Source: Candidatus Poribacteria bacterium (GTDB taxonomy: Bacteria; Poribacteria; WGA-4E; WGA-3G). Taken from it: a stretch of 64,000 nt of DNA. The notes beneath the pieces were generated by a model. It saw nothing but the letters and a program-made list of their open reading frames with translations. It was not told the DNA's origin and made no database searches. The stretch is taken from contig JAPOZO010000095.1 of assembly GCA_026706025.1 (NCBI GenBank), positions 78,688-142,687 of the forward strand. The letters run 5' to 3'. Shown here piece after piece: positions 28,035 to 36,502 of this stretch. The position numbers and the translations under genes are program-made. The first letter of the stretch is position 1; every line of letters starts with the position of its first letter.

Positions 28035-28466
28035 ATGGCAAAATCAGATATTAAATTCAAAATTCCGAGCACTGTCTTCTATATAGAACCAATTCGGGCA
28101 TTTATTGGAAACCTTGCACAAAGCCTCGGATTCTCCAGAAAACGTGTCGCAGACATCCAACTCGTGCTTGATGAAATCTGCAGCAACGCAATACATCATG
28201 GCTCAGTTGATGCTACAGTTGGCGTTAAATTACAAATCAGGATTGACACGCACTCCCTCGAGATTTTAGTGAGAGACACGGGTTCACCACAGACAGGAGA
28301 AAAAAGCTGGTTAACACAAGAAAGGCTCTCGGAAATCGAAGAGAACCGTTCACCAAGCAGTGAGCGTGGACACGGTATTTTCATCGCCAAATCGCTCGCG
28401 GATACCCACGAAATGCATCCCAACTCGGTAGGCGGGACCGATGTCCGAGTTGTTTTTGGTCTCTAA
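28035..28466 (+). CDS. RsbW/SpoIIAB-like anti-sigma factor serine kinase
   Basis: A 143-residue GHKL ATPase (HATPase_c_2). The N-box LVLDEICSNAIHHGS, the ATP-lid Asp of VRDTGSP and the GHGIFIAKSLAD glycine box are intact, so it should bind ATP, phosphorylate the STAS protein encoded just upstream and, in the classic scheme, hold a sigma factor. No sigma factor gene is in the window, so its target is unknown and may be another protein. It converges with the phosphatase gene at 28486. Confidence 0.88.
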   Translation: MAKSDIKFKIPSTVFYIEPIRAFIGNLAQSLGFSRKRVADIQLVLDEICSNAIHHGSVDATVGVKLQIRIDTHSLEILVRDTGSPQTGEKSWLTQERLSEIEENRSPSSERGHGIFIAKSLADTHEMHPNSVGGTDVRVVFGL

Positions 28467-28485
28467 AATCCAGCGACCCTAAACT

Positions 28486-29676
28486 TTAGCCTTCCCTCGC
28501 AACCTCAATAGCAATGAGTGTTAGATCGTCTTCTTTAGGACAGGTATCGGTGAAGACATCAATAGCCTCTGAGATGTTAGCAATGAGTTTCGCAGCAGAC
28601 TGGTCTGTACAAGCGGATACCAATTGTTGGAGACGCTCTACCGTAAATTCTTCACCCTGCGGGTTTTTCGCTTCATAAACACCGTCTGTATAGAGAAACA
28701 TTTTACTCGACAGGTCAAATGGATAATGTATAGTCTCATAAACCGATTCCTGCCAAATGCCGAGCCCATTTCCCGTGTGCTTATCACCAACGATGTCGTA
28801 GGCCTGCCGGTCTGTATTGTACAAAAATGGGAATGAATGCCCGGCATTGGCACAGATAAGTTCGCCTTTGTCGAGATCAATGATACCGCAGAAAGCCGTT
28901 GCAAACATAAACAGTCGTGAACTAATCAAATCATTAAAACGCGTATTTAGGATTTCAAGAAGGTATCCTGGATTATCCTCAACCTGTTGCTGGAATTCTG
29001 CCAAAACTGTTTTAATAAAAACTGTTACGAACGCAGCTGAAACGCCATGTCCCATAACATCAGAAATAAAAACCCCGAGCCGGTTCGGTGCAATTTCCCA
29101 TATATCAAAGAAATCCCCACCGACTGCCATTTCAGGACAGCAACGCGAAGCGATACGGAATCCCGATAATTCTAATACCCCATCCTGTGGAATTAATATT
29201 TCCTGAATGCTCCGTGCCATTTGGAGCTCTTCTTCCAATCGAGCGTTATGTTTTGCGAGTGTGTCTTGGTAGTGTTTAATTCGCAATAGGGATCGGACCC
29301 GTGCCAGTACTTCCAAACTATCAAAAGGCTTTTCAATAAAATCGTCAGCACCTGCTTCAATAGAATTGATTCGATTTTCGCGTGTATCGCGTAGCGCGGT
29401 TATCATGACAATCGGGATAAACTCAGTGGCTGCATTTCCTCGAATTTGTTTGACAACTTCAAAACCATCCATCCTTGGCATGTTGATATCCAATAAGATG
29501 AGATCTGGCATCTCTTTCTCTACAGCATCAAGTGCCTCAAGTCCATCTGCGGCTGTGTAAACCGTATAGCCTCGCGCCTTGAGCTGAATTTGGAGAATTT
29601 TGACATTTCTCGGTTCATCATCAACAACGAGGATTTTCGGGGTTTCTTGGTGTTCAGAAGTCATTTCATCGTTCAT
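28486..29676 (-). CDS. Response-regulator receiver/SpoIIE-PP2C phosphatase (RsbU-like)
   Basis: A 396-residue protein: receiver domain (about 14-132; DD19-20, phospho-acceptor Asp63 in LLDINMP, Lys in IEKPF), a coiled-coil linker (residues 135-160), and a SpoIIE-type PP2C phosphatase (about 190-394; metal-binding Asp in GGDFFDIWE, ISDVMGHG, KEDDLTLI). Such proteins dephosphorylate STAS antagonists when the receiver is activated. Its start codon overlaps the stop of the upstream single-receiver gene (ATGA), so the two are translationally coupled. The likely substrates are the STAS proteins of this cluster. Confidence 0.93.
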   Translation of the reverse strand: MNDEMTSEHQETPKILVVDDEPRNVKILQIQLKARGYTVYTAADGLEALDAVEKEMPDLILLDINMPRMDGFEVVKQIRGNAATEFIPIVMITALRDTRENRINSIEAGADDFIEKPFDSLEVLARVRSLLRIKHYQDTLAKHNARLEEELQMARSIQEILIPQDGVLELSGFRIASRCCPEMAVGGDFFDIWEIAPNRLGVFISDVMGHGVSAAFVTVFIKTVLAEFQQQVEDNPGYLLEILNTRFNDLISSRLFMFATAFCGIIDLDKGELICANAGHSFPFLYNTDRQAYDIVGDKHTGNGLGIWQESVYETIHYPFDLSSKMFLYTDGVYEAKNPQGEEFTVERLQQLVSACTDQSAAKLIANISEAIDVFTDTCPKEDDLTLIAIEVAREG

Positions 29677-30092
29677 GCCTCTGTCCTTCTGAGATGAGTC
29701 TCTACACGTTCAACGAGGACCTTAATGTCAATCGGCTTACTGAGATAATCATCGCATCCTGCTTTGAGGATACGTTCTTTATCGCCAGACATCGCTGCAG
29801 CCGTTAGCGCTATAATAGGTATATCTACCCACGCCAGATTCGCTTTGATCCGTTTTGTTAAATCTTCACCGCTTTGTCCGGGTAAAGCAATATCCATGAG
29901 AATCAGTTGTGGTATCGCGTCTTCTAAACTGGCGAGTGCCTCCACAGCATCAGTCGCTTCCACAACTGTGTAGCCTCTTGATTGTAGGACAATCCGCACA
30001 ACTTTTCGGTTCAACTCTTGATCTTCAATTACTAAGATCCGCTTGGACGTTTCTGGCTGTCCTTCAGCTAGAGGTAGGTTTTCAGTTTTCAC
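29673..30092 (-). CDS. CheY-like response regulator
   Basis: A 139-residue single receiver domain (ILVIEDQELNRKVVRIVL; acceptor Asp67 in LILMDIALPG; Thr/Ala switch region ALTAAA; Lys in LSKPID). GTG 30092 is preferred because AAAGGA lies 6 bases upstream; a GTG at 30137 would add 15 residues but has no ribosome site. It lies 60 bases after the sensor kinase stop and overlaps the phosphatase start by 4 bases, so it probably relays phosphate from the kinase or competes for it. There is no output domain. Confidence 0.88.
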   Translation of the reverse strand: MKTENLPLAEGQPETSKRILVIEDQELNRKVVRIVLQSRGYTVVEATDAVEALASLEDAIPQLILMDIALPGQSGEDLTKRIKANLAWVDIPIIALTAAAMSGDKERILKAGCDDYLSKPIDIKVLVERVETHLRRTEA

Positions 30093-30151
30093 GGGTTGTC
30101 CTTTGTTCAAACCAGCAGTAGTGTCGTACCAGACCACTGTGCTTTAGTCCA

Positions 30152-32485
30152 TTACGCCTCTGTATCAGATTTAGCGTCGGTATCGCCCTTTAATTGTTGC
30201 AGAGGGATTCTTAAAGTAAAACTGCTGCCTTTCCCTTCTTGACTTTTGACGCTGATTTCACCGCCATGCAACATGATAAGCCTATGTGTCAAAGCCAAAC
30301 CAAGCCCAGTTCCTCCATACCGCCGAGATTTCGAGGTATCAATCTGTGTAAACGGCGCAAAAAGTTTTGCTTGATCTGCCTCGGAAATGCCTATACCTGT
30401 ATCCACAACCTCGGCGCACAGTTCTGTCTCGCTGACCCTCAGTTGGGTCGCGACCTTGCCGCCTTCTGGTGTAAATTTGACTGCATTGGATAATAAATTA
30501 TAGAAGATTTGCTTAAATTTAACCCGGTCCGCTTCAATCATACAATCCAGGTTATAGTTCAGGTCGAGATCCAATTTCTTCTTTACAGCGAGCGCAGTAA
30601 TAATCGTGTTCACCTCTTCAACGGCTTCCACAATAGAAAATGTTTCCAATTGCAGCACCATTTTCCCGGCTTCAATCTTTGAAAGATCGAGAATGTCGTT
30701 AATCATCTCCAGCAGATGTTGACCACTAATATGAATATCATTGATACATTCCCTCTGCTCGGCGTTGATACTTCCGACAAGTTCATCGCGCAGGATCTCG
30801 GCGAATCCGATGATTGCATTTAAGGGTGTCCGCAGCTCATGGCTCATATTCGCGAGGAAATCACTCTTCGCGCGACTCGCGTATTCGGCAGTCTCCTTGG
30901 CATGTTGCATCGCTTTTTGGGTTTTTATCCGCTCCGTAATATTCAATGCCATGCTAATGCCAAGCTGCCTTTTATCGGGAAGTGTCCCAAGCAATGACGA
31001 ACTAAACTCCCAAACCTGCCTTTCACCGGACTGGGTAATAATTACATACTCACCCTCTGCTACGCGTTCCGTGGAACGATACAACCGTGCCAGATGTGCT
31101 TTGATTTCATCAGTTTCTTCGCTATCCGCCTGCTCCAACCACTTTGAGATTGTAGGTATATCTTCGAGGGTGTACCCTGTTAATTCCGTCCATGCCCGGC
31201 TAATTTGCAGGACTTCCCCATCCTCAACATGAATCATGATAGGCAGTGGCGCGTTCAGAACTGCTCGTCGGAAACGTTCTTCACTATGTTGTAACTCAAT
31301 TTCCGCTTGCTTTCGGTCTGTGATATTCGTTGATGCCATCACGAACCCAACGAGCTCACCGTCTTGCTGAATCGGACCGATACAGGAGGCATACCAATAC
31401 CCACTTATCAGTCCCTGAACTTCATAGGTAGCCAGTTCGCCAGTTTCAATTACCTTTGCGCAGGCTTCCTTGATGCGTTGATGATGTTCTTCAGGCAGAA
31501 AATCAAAAACGCTTTTTCCAACGAAATCTTCAGGTTTTAATTCAAGGGTAGGGGGCAGTCGGTTGACAAATTGAAGGCGATAATCCAGGTCGAGAGTTGA
31601 GATAATATCAGGTACACTTTCAACAAGTGACCGCCAGTTCGCTTCAGAATCGCGAACTGCCTGTTGTGCGCGATAGTATTCGGTGATGTCTCGTGAAATG
31701 CCGCATGTGCCTATAATCCGTCCATCTCTATCGCGAATCGGCACTTTCGTCGTTGACACCCACGTATCTTGTTCATCGGGCCATGTCTCTTTTTCCTGTT
31801 TACCTTCGATCGGTTTCCCGGACTCAATAACGTTTTGCTCGTCTTGGTAGGCTTGTTGCGCGTGTTCACGCGTAAAGAAATCAAAATCCGTTTTATGGAC
31901 TGCGTCTGTCGGGTTTCTTAAACCGAACTGGTCTGCCAAAGAACGGTTGATTCGGATGAACCGACTCTCCGTGTCTTTAAAGTAGATATGGTCGGGGGTA
32001 TTTTCCATCAAGGTATGTAATAGATCCCCCTCTTGGACATGTTTTACTGCCAATTGCCGGAAGCGAGTTTCACTCTCTTTTAATTTCGCTTCCAATCGTT
32101 TTTGTCGGCTAATATCCGTTGCAACGAGGTAACACAGTTGGTTTCCGGGTGCTTTTGTTACGCGCCACCTTAACCACTTGTAGGACGTATCTTTACACTG
32201 AAAGCGGCTTTCAAAGATAATACTGTCGCGTTCGCCCGTTTCAACTTTCTCAACACTGTCGAGCATTTCCTGCTTGTCCTCTGGATGTACAAACGTCCAC
32301 CACTGCTGATTTTGGAGTTCCAACTCGGTGAATCCAAGTGTATCCTCCCACGCCGGGTTGAGCGGGACGAAGCTGCCGTCAGAACTGATACACCCGAACA
32401 TATCTGTGGAAATCTCCAGAAGACAGTGAGAATCAATGGATTCTCCTGATAAGATGTGCTTGCGAGTTGTGTCCTTAAGCTTCAT
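30152..32485 (-). CDS. Multi-PAS sensor histidine kinase
   Basis: A 777-residue soluble kinase with no transmembrane segment. Four PAS/PAC units occupy about residues 18-130, 148-275, 285-395 and 402-515. A HisKA dimerisation domain with the phospho-acceptor His near residue 549 (NMSHELRTPLNAIIGFAEIL) and a HATPase domain (N-box NLLSNAVKFTPEGG, G boxes VVDTGIGISE and GGTGLGLAL) follow. The signal is unknown; several PAS domains may read redox, light or small ligands. A strong Shine-Dalgarno (GGGGAGG) precedes the ATG. It sits between the Usp gene and the receiver genes and is their likely phosphodonor. Confidence 0.93.
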   Translation of the reverse strand: MKLKDTTRKHILSGESIDSHCLLEISTDMFGCISSDGSFVPLNPAWEDTLGFTELELQNQQWWTFVHPEDKQEMLDSVEKVETGERDSIIFESRFQCKDTSYKWLRWRVTKAPGNQLCYLVATDISRQKRLEAKLKESETRFRQLAVKHVQEGDLLHTLMENTPDHIYFKDTESRFIRINRSLADQFGLRNPTDAVHKTDFDFFTREHAQQAYQDEQNVIESGKPIEGKQEKETWPDEQDTWVSTTKVPIRDRDGRIIGTCGISRDITEYYRAQQAVRDSEANWRSLVESVPDIISTLDLDYRLQFVNRLPPTLELKPEDFVGKSVFDFLPEEHHQRIKEACAKVIETGELATYEVQGLISGYWYASCIGPIQQDGELVGFVMASTNITDRKQAEIELQHSEERFRRAVLNAPLPIMIHVEDGEVLQISRAWTELTGYTLEDIPTISKWLEQADSEETDEIKAHLARLYRSTERVAEGEYVIITQSGERQVWEFSSSLLGTLPDKRQLGISMALNITERIKTQKAMQHAKETAEYASRAKSDFLANMSHELRTPLNAIIGFAEILRDELVGSINAEQRECINDIHISGQHLLEMINDILDLSKIEAGKMVLQLETFSIVEAVEEVNTIITALAVKKKLDLDLNYNLDCMIEADRVKFKQIFYNLLSNAVKFTPEGGKVATQLRVSETELCAEVVDTGIGISEADQAKLFAPFTQIDTSKSRRYGGTGLGLALTHRLIMLHGGEISVKSQEGKGSSFTLRIPLQQLKGDTDAKSDTEA

Positions 32486-32535
32486 ATCTGCCTCCCCAAG
32501 AGACGAGGTAGGAGTATTTTGCGATTTGCCAGCGG

Positions 32536-33297
32536 TTATCTTGTCACCAAAACTGCACGATTCGCGAGTTTGACAACAGTCTGTGTAGTGCTTTGAAAAA
32601 CAAGTTCGTACAACCTACCGTGATGGCTCGCACTCAACGCGATGAGGTCACAATCATTTTCCTCCGCGTTTTCCAAGATATTTGCTACCGTAAAACCACG
32701 AGCGGTCAGGAAACCGGTCTGAACGTCATAGTATTTCAAGTATGCTTCCATCTGCTGCTTAATCTGCGTCGCTTCGGGTTGTGTACTTGAAAGTGCGAGT
32801 CCAAGGATACCAGCCTTTGTCAATTCTCCAATCTCTGCGACAAGCCCCAAGGCGTGGTCAGAATAGGTATCTCCGTGATGGACAGCGAGAATTTTCCGTA
32901 AAAGTGTACACTGTTCGTGTACCACGATAATCGGTCGCGTGATATGCTGCAGGACATCGTCAATTTGGTTCTGAATCAGTTTGAGCCGACGTTTTCTCAC
33001 ATCTTCAGGAAGTCCAACAACAACGAGGTCCGCGGAGTGAGCCTGTTCACATATCATCTGTCGCGGGTTCCCGGCGATAGATTCAACGTGATAATCGAGA
33101 AAATCGTAGAGGGAGCATTCTGCTTCTGTTCGGCGGAGAACAGTCGCTGCAACATCAGCATTCCCGCCATGGCTGCTGTCTTGAAAGAAAACACACGATA
33201 GATGTGTACCTAAAAGCACCGCCAATTGACCGGCGTACTCAAAGGCATTTTTTTCGTAATCCGTATCGCCGATGGCAACGAGGATATTTTTTATCAT
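32536..33297 (-). CDS. Universal stress protein with two UspA domains
   Basis: A 254-residue protein with tandem UspA domains: the first begins IKNILVAIGDTDYEKNAFEYA, the second LRKILAVHHGDTYSDHALGLV. The C-terminus has the ENAEENDCDLIALSASHHGR and ANRAVLVTR segments typical of the family. The classic ATP-binding G-x2-G-x9-G(S/T) motif is not clear in either half, so it may be a non-ATP-binding type. ATG 33297 is chosen because the protein then begins at the domain; the upstream open frame contains an inverted repeat (33360-33398) in the leader. It is 50 bases upstream of the PAS kinase. Confidence 0.85.
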   Translation of the reverse strand: MIKNILVAIGDTDYEKNAFEYAGQLAVLLGTHLSCVFFQDSSHGGNADVAATVLRRTEAECSLYDFLDYHVESIAGNPRQMICEQAHSADLVVVGLPEDVRKRRLKLIQNQIDDVLQHITRPIIVVHEQCTLLRKILAVHHGDTYSDHALGLVAEIGELTKAGILGLALSSTQPEATQIKQQMEAYLKYYDVQTGFLTARGFTVANILENAEENDCDLIALSASHHGRLYELVFQSTTQTVVKLANRAVLVTR

Positions 33298-33613
33298 AGT
33301 TTCCACTGAGACTAAACTCAACCCTTCAGGTTTAGGAGACAGTCTCACCCTCGTGAATAAGACCAAAGTTTTCCTTGAAAAAAGATTAATTTTGGTCTGA
33401 AAATGTCGTATAATTTACTATAGTCGGCATCGGTTATAGTTGAAGCTGCGATAGACAGCTCGAACAGTGAGCCAACTACGTAAAAGCTTTAACGCTTGTC
33501 TGTCAAAGTTCTTAGAACATCTATCATTTGAGTGTAGAAAAAAACGCGTAATGGCGAATTCCATTTCAGACACTGTTCTGATCGCCCGCGAACACGCTAC
33601 AATCAAACCTAAA

Positions 33614-33964
33614 CTACGGATGGTGCAGCAAGGCGGCGACAGCCTCATCTTCGTTCTCAAAACTTTTGAAAACGGTGATCAACCGAGCCATGACAATGAG
33701 GTTTTTGACATGTTTGTTCACGTTAATCACCGCGATCTTCCCGCCGCGCGGACGAATGTCGGAATAAATCTTCATGAGTGCCCCAAGTCCAGAACTATCC
33801 ATCCCAGTTACCTCTTTAAAGTCAAACACCAACCTCGGTGGTGAGGTGCTCTCGGCAAGTGTCTCTGCCACAGCTTCCGAGATTTCCCTGATACCTGGGG
33901 TGATCATTCTACCGTTGAGTTTAAATATAACGACCCCTTCTCTCTCAGATACGGTAATTGCCAT
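33614..33964 (-). CDS. STAS-domain anti-sigma factor antagonist
   Basis: A 116-residue STAS protein with an intact phospho-site (MDSSGLGALM, acceptor Ser57). It belongs to the partner-switching set and is a plausible substrate of the RsbU-like phosphatase in this cluster. It is very similar over its whole length to the STAS protein at 56926-57276 (shared TVSE, INVNKHVKNLIV and ARLITVF), which marks the two as recent paralogues. It follows another STAS gene by 61 bases on the same strand. Confidence 0.9.
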   Translation of the reverse strand: MAITVSEREGVVIFKLNGRMITPGIREISEAVAETLAESTSPPRLVFDFKEVTGMDSSGLGALMKIYSDIRPRGGKIAVINVNKHVKNLIVMARLITVFKSFENEDEAVAALLHHP

Positions 33965-34025
33965 AATCTGCTCCTAAATACTATAGCCAGTTTCGCTTGT
34001 AGGCACGTTCTCTCAATTGTGCTGA

Positions 34026-34373
34026 TTAGCCGCCGCTCGATAGCCCGGAAACGGCAGCATCCTCGTCTTCAAAATGTTCAAAGATACTAACCAATCGGCT
34101 CCGGACAATCAGGTTTTTGATGTTTTTCCCGACATGGATGACACCAATGCGACCATTCTTTCGCGTTGCAGCGACATGCGCACCCATTAGGGTCCCGAGA
34201 CCTGAACTGTCCATCATCGTAACGCGCTCGAAATTGATAAGGATACGTGGCTCATCGGAGGCATCTATTTGCGAGGTGATAACGTCCCGTAATTCCGATA
34301 CTGAAGCACCCATTATTTTACCGTTCGGTTCCAAGATTGCAACGCCATCTTGCTGGCGAATCGTAGTTGCCAT
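34026..34373 (-). CDS. STAS-domain anti-sigma factor antagonist
   Basis: A 115-residue STAS protein with phospho-acceptor Ser56 in MMDSSGLGTLM. ATG 34373 is supported by AAGGAGAG just upstream and by a promoter whose -35 box overlaps the only earlier in-frame start. It is first in the minus-strand series STAS-STAS-Usp-kinase-receiver-phosphatase. It shares the HVGKNIKNLIVRSRLVSIFEHFEDEDAAV end with its neighbour's INVNKHVKNLIV pattern, so the two are older duplicates. Confidence 0.9.
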   Translation of the reverse strand: MATTIRQQDGVAILEPNGKIMGASVSELRDVITSQIDASDEPRILINFERVTMMDSSGLGTLMGAHVAATRKNGRIGVIHVGKNIKNLIVRSRLVSIFEHFEDEDAAVSGLSSGG

Positions 34374-34428
34374 GAATTCTCTCCTTCTTGATTTTTTGGA
34401 AAACTGAAAGCACCAAGTTATTTTTCTA

Positions 34429-34457
34429 ATTCTACTGCATTTTAAACTATTTGTCAA
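34429..34457 (-). promoter_or_regulatory. Sigma70-like promoter of the partner-switching series
   Basis: On the minus strand TTGACA (34452-34457), 17-base spacer, TAGAAT (34429-34434), about 55 bases before the STAS start codon. Confidence 0.7.
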
Positions 34458-34630
34458 CCTTCAATTTAGGTACTCTCCCCAAATCACGTGAAAAAGGTTC
34501 ACGCCTTTCAATTTTAAATGGCATTTTAGAGAACAAGTAGCCTTCCGTCCCAACACAAATTATAGGTCACACCCTATTACCTTTACAAGGCAACGAAAGG
34601 ACACACCCTCGAAACACTAACAGATTTTGT

Positions 34631-34659
34631 TTGTTTTTATTTTAAAAATTCTGTATAAT
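34631..34659 (+). promoter_or_regulatory. Sigma70-like promoter for radC
   Basis: TTGTTT (34631-34636), 17-base spacer, TATAAT (34654-34659), then 36 bases to the ATG. The 170 bases between this and the divergent STAS promoter hold nothing else I can name. Confidence 0.65.
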
Positions 34660-34695
34660 TGCCGCTAAGTGTTCTATTAGATTGAAAGGGACGCA

Positions 34696-35442
34696 ATGGA
34701 TAACGAATACAAATTACGAATCAAGGACCTGCCCGAAAGTGAACGCCCGCGAGAAAGACTTCATAAGTACGGACCAGAGATTCTGAAAGACTCAGAGTTA
34801 TTAGCCATTATTCTCAAGAGTGGCTTCAAAGGAACAACTGCCGTTCAACTCGGCGAACAGATCCTTACAGCACTTGGCGGTGATCTCAAACGGATGGCTG
34901 ATTACAAATCCAAGCAATTTGAAAAGATCAAAGGTGTCGGCGAAGCGAAAGCAGCACAGATCGTCGCAGCACTTGAACTCGGAAAACGACTCGCACGCTT
35001 CCATGCCGAGCGAGATAAGATTACCTCACCGAGCGATGTCGCCGACTTGATGATGTCTAAAATGCGATACCTACAAAAAGAAATCGTTTGCGTCTTATGT
35101 CTCGATACTAAAGGCGGCGTAACCACAAAGGGGATCGCAGGCGATCTTGATAGTGACTTGACTTGGGGCAAAAAACTATCGGAAGCAACAGTTTTTGAAG
35201 GCACACTCAACGCCAGCGTTTTTCACCCACGCGAAATTTTTCGATTCGCAATTGAGGAATCCGCGAACTCAATCGTCCTTGTCCATAATCATCCATCTGG
35301 CGACCCGCAACCGAGTCAGGAAGACATTCGGGCAACCAAACAATTGATTGAGGCTGGCAACCAAATCGGGATTAAAGTATTAGATCATGTCGTCATTGGG
35401 GACGGGATCTTTGTGAGTCTAAAGGAAGAGGGATTCATTTGA
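34696..35442 (+). CDS. radC: RadC family protein (JAB/MPN domain)
   Basis: A 248-residue protein. The N-terminal part has a helix-hairpin-helix DNA-binding region (FEKIKGVGEAKAAQIVAALELGK). The C-terminal JAB1/MPN metalloprotease-fold domain carries the metal site HNHPSGDPQPSQED. RadC is annotated as a DNA-repair protein, but its true activity remains unsettled. ATG with AAAGGGA upstream. Its stop lies 5 bases from the stop of the convergent rlmB. Confidence 0.93.
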   Translation: MDNEYKLRIKDLPESERPRERLHKYGPEILKDSELLAIILKSGFKGTTAVQLGEQILTALGGDLKRMADYKSKQFEKIKGVGEAKAAQIVAALELGKRLARFHAERDKITSPSDVADLMMSKMRYLQKEIVCVLCLDTKGGVTTKGIAGDLDSDLTWGKKLSEATVFEGTLNASVFHPREIFRFAIEESANSIVLVHNHPSGDPQPSQEDIRATKQLIEAGNQIGIKVLDHVVIGDGIFVSLKEEGFI

Positions 35443-35447
35443 AAGGT

Positions 35448-36188
35448 TCACTTTGCATCACGTTGCCGAAGCACTTCATATAGCAGAACACCGGCTGCAA
35501 CTGAAACGTTGAGCGATGCAATTTTTCCTAACATCGGTAGATGCACGAGATAGTCACACTTCTCCTTGGCAAGCCGTCGGATGCCTGTCCCCTCGCCGCC
35601 CAACACGAGACATAAGGGTACATTAAAATCTGCATCGGTGTATAGCAATGACGTATCCCCAGTAGCACCTGCAACCCAGATGCCTGCTTTTTTAAGCGTG
35701 TCTATGGTGCGCGCGAGGTTCGTTACTTTGACAATAGGGATATAGGCAGAAGCACCTGCTGATGCCTTGTGAACAGCGGCTGTGATACCGACAGCACGGT
35801 TCTTCGGAATGATGACAGCGTCGGCATTCGCAGCATCGGCAGTTCGGAGGATCGCCCCAAAATTCCTCGGATCCTGAACCCCGTCTAACATAATCAACAG
35901 CGCATCGCGCGCCCCATGTTGCACCTTCGCGAGTATTGATGACAGATCACTATAATGTGGGGTACTCACAAAAGCAATAACACCTTGATGCGGCACAGAG
36001 GGTTCAAGCCTATCTAATTCGCGGCGTGTACAGCGTTTTATGGGGATGCCTGCCCGTTCCGCCATTGTGACAATTTGGTGGATGCGCGAGTGCGTGTTTC
36101 CTTCGACGATACAGATTTTTTCCACATCTTGAGACTCACGCTGTAGGCGTTCTATGACTGGGTTTCTGCCAACGATATATTCAGGCAT
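35448..36188 (-). CDS. rlmB: 23S rRNA (guanosine-2'-O-)-methyltransferase, TrmH/RlmB family
   Basis: A 246-residue SPOUT methyltransferase. The N-terminal substrate-binding domain begins PEYIVGRNPVIERLQ. The knot domain has the three family motifs: the Asn-Phe-Gly motif in DGVQDPRNFGAILRTADAA, LVLGGEGTGI, and the loop LPMLGKIASLNVSVAAGVLLYE. RlmB 2'-O-methylates G2251 of 23S rRNA with SAM. ATG 36188 is preferred to a TTG four codons upstream, which lies at the edge of a terminator hairpin. The gene ends 5 bases from radC. Confidence 0.93.
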   Translation of the reverse strand: MPEYIVGRNPVIERLQRESQDVEKICIVEGNTHSRIHQIVTMAERAGIPIKRCTRRELDRLEPSVPHQGVIAFVSTPHYSDLSSILAKVQHGARDALLIMLDGVQDPRNFGAILRTADAANADAVIIPKNRAVGITAAVHKASAGASAYIPIVKVTNLARTIDTLKKAGIWVAGATGDTSLLYTDADFNVPLCLVLGGEGTGIRRLAKEKCDYLVHLPMLGKIASLNVSVAAGVLLYEVLRQRDAK

Positions 36189-36199
36189 AGACAAGTACA

Positions 36200-36226
36200 A
36201 AAGGGCGGATTGGGCATCCGCCCTTT
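36200..36226 (-). terminator. Terminator hairpin between zinc-ribbon gene and rlmB
   Basis: A perfect 11-bp stem (AAAGGGCGGAT and its complement) with a 5-base loop, followed on the minus strand by TTTTGT. It starts just after the stop of the small gene and ends before the rlmB start. Confidence 0.75.
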
Positions 36227-36230
36227 GAAG

Positions 36231-36470
36231 TTAGTTACCACGGACGAATTTAACATCGGGGCCACGCGGCGTGATTTTGATATCTGGGTCCGCCGCTTGG
36301 CATTGGACACAGGTTATATCGCCAACGTTTGCATTTTCCATCAGCGGCGCGAGTTTTCCCAATTTAAACACAAAACTTAAAATGTCGTCTGCTGGGATTT
36401 TCCCGCCACACGCACTACAAGGGATCGCTTCCCCTGACTTGACTTTCGCTAAAAGTTCTGAAGCCTTCAT
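36231..36470 (-). CDS. Small protein with two CxxC knuckles (zinc-ribbon-like)
   Basis: A 79-residue protein of unknown role. Cys pairs in IPCSACGG and ITCVQCQA are about 36 residues apart, consistent with one structural zinc site. The C-terminus ends in a short basic stretch. Shine-Dalgarno GGAAGGAAAT lies before the ATG. It follows iolD by 32 bases on the same strand and a terminator follows, so it is probably the last gene of the inositol operon. Its function there is unknown. Confidence 0.65.
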   Translation of the reverse strand: MKASELLAKVKSGEAIPCSACGGKIPADDILSFVFKLGKLAPLMENANVGDITCVQCQAADPDIKITPRGPDVKFVRGN

Positions 36471-36502
36471 AATTTCCTTCCGTTTTAGAGTAACCCAATT
36501 AT

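Noticed and set aside
33405..33420. TATAAT on the + strand antisense to the STAS gene
   Set aside because: No acceptable -35 box at 16-18 bases; the AT-rich stretch alone is not enough.
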